8,675 nt of DNA from Clostridiales bacterium (lineage in GTDB: Bacteria; Bacillota; Clostridia; UBA1381). Below are positions 6,866 through 8,675 of the stretch, one piece after another (positions within the stretch are counted from its first letter, which is position 1; each line of letters opens with the position of its first letter). A program made the position numbers and the translations under genes. The notes beneath the pieces are model-generated. The model was not told the origin of the DNA. It saw only the letters and a list, made by a program, of their open reading frames with translations, and ran no database searches. The stretch lies in assembly GCA_003453455.1 (NCBI GenBank), contig DMLG01000135.1, positions 1 through 8,675 on the forward strand. The letters run 5' to 3'.

Positions 6866-7648
6866 TCATATACTCCGTAAATCATTATCTTCCAATTTTT
6901 TCATAAACGCTATGTAGTGCGATAAAATTTCATCAACACTCCAATTCAAACTCTTTAATTCATCTCGCCACATATTTTCCCATTCCAGTGAATAAAACCC
7001 GTCATATTTGGATTGTTTCAAAAGATTGATAATATTATTTATAGGCACTTCACCTTCCCCAAGCGGTGTATATTCAAAATCATGCCAAATAGGATCTTGA
7101 TGCCGTTTCCCATCTTTAATGTGCACATGTGCAATATACTCGCCTATGTATTCTAATGTTTTTTCCGGCTGTTCCCCATCTTCAAATGGATGCATAATAT
7201 CCCATATAATTTTAAGATTGCTGCGCGAAACATCTTTTATCAACTTTTTAAGTGACTTTCCCGTGGCAAATTCATTATGTGTTTCAACCCAAATCTCTCC
7301 TTTTGTGAAATCACACATTTCGCGGAGCATTTTTACAATTCCTGCGTAATCAATATTACGCATCGGCGCATCATATCTTCGTCTGAAATTGCCCAAAAAA
7401 ATTCTAATTGCAAAAATATTATTCCTTTCCATATGGATAAGTGTATTTTTTATTTTATCAAGTAGTATCTCATCATATCCAAACAAGCAAAAACTACTGG
7501 CAATATCAATAATGTTTACATTTTCCAATAATTCTTCGTTTGGACCGGTTCTAAATTCTACCCCAGAAAACCCAAACCTACAACATAATTCATTGAGTTC
7601 TTTTGCCGTATACCCAGGACATATTAAAGTCGAAAATGTCAGCTTCAT
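6866..7648 (-). CDS. Xylose-isomerase-like TIM-barrel protein (sugar phosphate isomerase/epimerase family)
   Basis: Member of the AP endonuclease 2 / xylose isomerase-like TIM-barrel superfamily, whose enzymes isomerise, epimerise or dehydrate sugars, inositols and keto acids using a divalent metal. With the start at 7648 it has 260 residues, a usual length. Likely metal ligands are Glu122 (WVETHNEF), Asp150 (WDIMHPFEDG), His176 (HVHIKD) and Glu222 (SLEWE). These follow the family pattern Glu-Asp-His-Glu, and PLGEGEVP (195-202) matches the conserved GEG loop. No signal peptide or membrane segment is seen, so it should be cytosolic. An in-frame ATG at 7660, directly after the upstream stop, would add MGVI; the ribosome binding site favours 7648. 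It follows the dehydrogenase gene with almost no gap, so the two are probably co-translated and act on one pathway. The substrate is unknown. Confidence 0.88.
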   Translation of the reverse strand: MKLTFSTLICPGYTAKELNELCCRFGFSGVEFRTGPNEELLENVNIIDIASSFCLFGYDEILLDKIKNTLIHMERNNIFAIRIFLGNFRRRYDAPMRNIDYAGIVKMLREMCDFTKGEIWVETHNEFATGKSLKKLIKDVSRSNLKIIWDIMHPFEDGEQPEKTLEYIGEYIAHVHIKDGKRHQDPIWHDFEYTPLGEGEVPINNIINLLKQSKYDGFYSLEWENMWRDELKSLNWSVDEILSHYIAFMKKLEDNDLRSI

Positions 7649-7653
7649 TATTA

Positions 7654-7658
7654 CCCCC
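7654..7658 (-). promoter_or_regulatory. Ribosome binding site deciding the TIM-barrel start
   Basis: On the - strand GGGGG lies 5 nt before the ATG at 7648. The competing ATG at 7660 has no comparable purine-rich site at proper distance, though coupling to the stop of the upstream gene (7663-7661) could allow its use. Confidence 0.5.
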
Positions 7659-7660
7659 AT

Positions 7661-8656
7661 TTATGTTGTTTGTGTCATTCCCATAAAAATTTTTTTTGTT
7701 ATTTCATATCTCAGATGTTTTTCATTTTTAAACCTGTTAATCTCATTAACCATTTCACTTGTTATATAGTGTTTTAAGTCTGATGCAGGTCCTGCCATAT
7801 GGGGATACAATGTCACATTATCGAGATTTAATAATTCGCTTTGCGCACTTAACGGTTCTTTTGTATACACATCAAGTATTGCCGAAAATCTGTGCTCTTT
7901 AAGCTGCTCGATAAGCACTTCCTCATCAACAACACTGCCTCTTGATGTATTAATGAAAAGACTTCCCTGCTTCAATAATTTCAGAAGATTTTTGTTTATC
8001 ATGTGAAAGGTTTCATCATTTGCTGCTGTATGAACTGTCACGATATCGCTGTTTGAAAATATTTCCTCCAATGTCCCATATTCAAACCCAAGCTCCTTTT
8101 TCTTATTATCATCAGGAGATGTCGAGTAAACCTTTATATTAACGCCAAATGGTTTGAGCTGTTTGATGAGATATGTAGAGATCCTTCCAAGACTTACTAT
8201 GCCCACAGTTTTACCTTTTAATGACCTTGTTCCAAGGTCTTCGTTTTTTGTCCATATTCCGTTTTTTGTGTTTTTAGAGTGAAAATTAAGTTTTCTCAAT
8301 TCGCATAGAATATAAGCAATAACACCTTCCGCAACAGACTCTGCATATATTTCATTGGCACTTACTGTTTTAATTCCCATATCATAAAGTCCGCTATCAA
8401 TGATTGGGCCTAATGTACCTCCCGTATGAACAACAAGCTTCAATCTTTCGCCGGCTATTTGGGGAGTTATCTTTGTATGTCCCCATCCTGTGATAATTAC
8501 ATCTTTATCGGCTAATTGCTCTTTCAATTCCTCTTGATTGTAGTTTTTCCCTGTATCGTTGTATGTAACATTACCTATATCTTTTAAACTATCATATATA
8601 TCATCACTAAAGAACATTGCCCTTAAGTTTTCATTCATGCTTACTAAAATATTCAT
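7661..8656 (-). CDS. D-2-hydroxyacid dehydrogenase family protein
   Basis: NAD(P)-dependent oxidoreductase of the D-isomer-specific 2-hydroxyacid dehydrogenase family, interconverting 2-hydroxy and 2-keto acids. It has 331 residues, a full-length family member. The substrate-binding half (about 1-110 and C-terminal end) includes the HTGGTLG loop at 77-83. The Rossmann half (about 111-290) carries the expected catalytic Arg239 (NTSRG), Glu267 (TKEPL) and His286 (YPHMAG). The nucleotide loop is unusual: SLGRIS (155-160) where the family usually has GxGxxG, so the first and last glycines are serine. The ATG at 8656 has GAGGG (8667-8663 on the - strand) 6 nt upstream. The gene ends directly before the TIM-barrel gene. 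Its promoter is outside the window. Family is sure. Substrate is not: phosphoglycerate dehydrogenase is unlikely, as the C-terminal ACT domain is missing and the general sequence character is closer to uncharacterised catabolic members. Confidence 0.92.
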   Translation of the reverse strand: MNILVSMNENLRAMFFSDDIYDSLKDIGNVTYNDTGKNYNQEELKEQLADKDVIITGWGHTKITPQIAGERLKLVVHTGGTLGPIIDSGLYDMGIKTVSANEIYAESVAEGVIAYILCELRKLNFHSKNTKNGIWTKNEDLGTRSLKGKTVGIVSLGRISTYLIKQLKPFGVNIKVYSTSPDDNKKKELGFEYGTLEEIFSNSDIVTVHTAANDETFHMINKNLLKLLKQGSLFINTSRGSVVDEEVLIEQLKEHRFSAILDVYTKEPLSAQSELLNLDNVTLYPHMAGPASDLKHYITSEMVNEINRFKNEKHLRYEITKKIFMGMTQTT

Positions 8657-8662
8657 AAAATT

Positions 8663-8667
8663 CCCTC
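8663..8667 (-). promoter_or_regulatory. Ribosome binding site of the hydroxyacid dehydrogenase gene
   Basis: GAGGG on the - strand, within AAAGAGGGAA, lies 6 nt before the ATG at 8656. It supports this start over the internal Met7. Only 19 nt upstream of the start are in the window, so no promoter can be judged. Confidence 0.7.
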
Positions 8668-8675
8668 TTTCCGTC

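Noticed and set aside
6655..6906. 83-codon open frame on the + strand through the repeat region
   Set aside because: It has no ribosome binding site at the right distance, its translation follows the hairpin repeats, and it runs antisense into the end of the TIM-barrel gene.
7389..7769. 126-codon + strand open frame opposite the minus-strand gene pair
   Set aside because: Hydrophobic-looking, but it is antisense to two strong genes and spans their junction; the composition is explained by the AT-rich opposite strand.

Overview
The window looks like chromosomal DNA of a low-to-moderate-GC Clostridia-type Firmicute. The Ruminococcaceae/Oscillospiraceae or a related gut lineage is the best guess. 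This rests on protein character, strong Shine-Dalgarno sites, AT-leaning codon use and tight operon packing. No rRNA or other marker gene is present, so the placement is inference.

The left three quarters (1-6532, + strand) is the distal part of an arginine biosynthesis operon. It contains the C-terminal end of acetylornithine aminotransferase (argD, cut by the window edge), ornithine carbamoyltransferase (argF), the small subunit of carbamoyl phosphate synthetase (carA) and its large subunit (carB). Gaps are 4 and 11 nt, and carA and carB overlap by 14 nt, so co-transcription is very likely. ArgD leads to N-acetylornithine, CarA/CarB make carbamoyl phosphate, and ArgF joins ornithine and carbamoyl phosphate into citrulline.

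The most unusual feature is that the carB reading frame does not stop at the end of CarB. It runs on without a stop or frameshift into a full-length diaminopimelate epimerase (DapF) domain, giving a predicted 1344-residue CarB-DapF fusion. The first of the two DapF catalytic cysteines is alanine here, while the second is kept. The allosteric (MGS-like) domain of CarB also lacks several residues that bind UMP in the E. coli enzyme, which fits an arginine-dedicated synthetase.

Between 6533 and 6865 is a non-coding stretch of 333 nt between converging genes. It is packed with inverted repeats, including an 18-bp perfect stem, and three short TACCAAAAGGT-like repeats. It looks like an intergenic repeat element, not a gene or a classical terminator.

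The right part (6866-8656, - strand) holds a two-gene unit that appears more AT-rich: a D-2-hydroxyacid dehydrogenase family protein followed directly by a xylose-isomerase-like TIM-barrel protein. Together they suggest oxidation and isomerisation of a sugar acid, polyol or similar compound, but the substrate cannot be read from the sequence. Their promoter lies outside the window.
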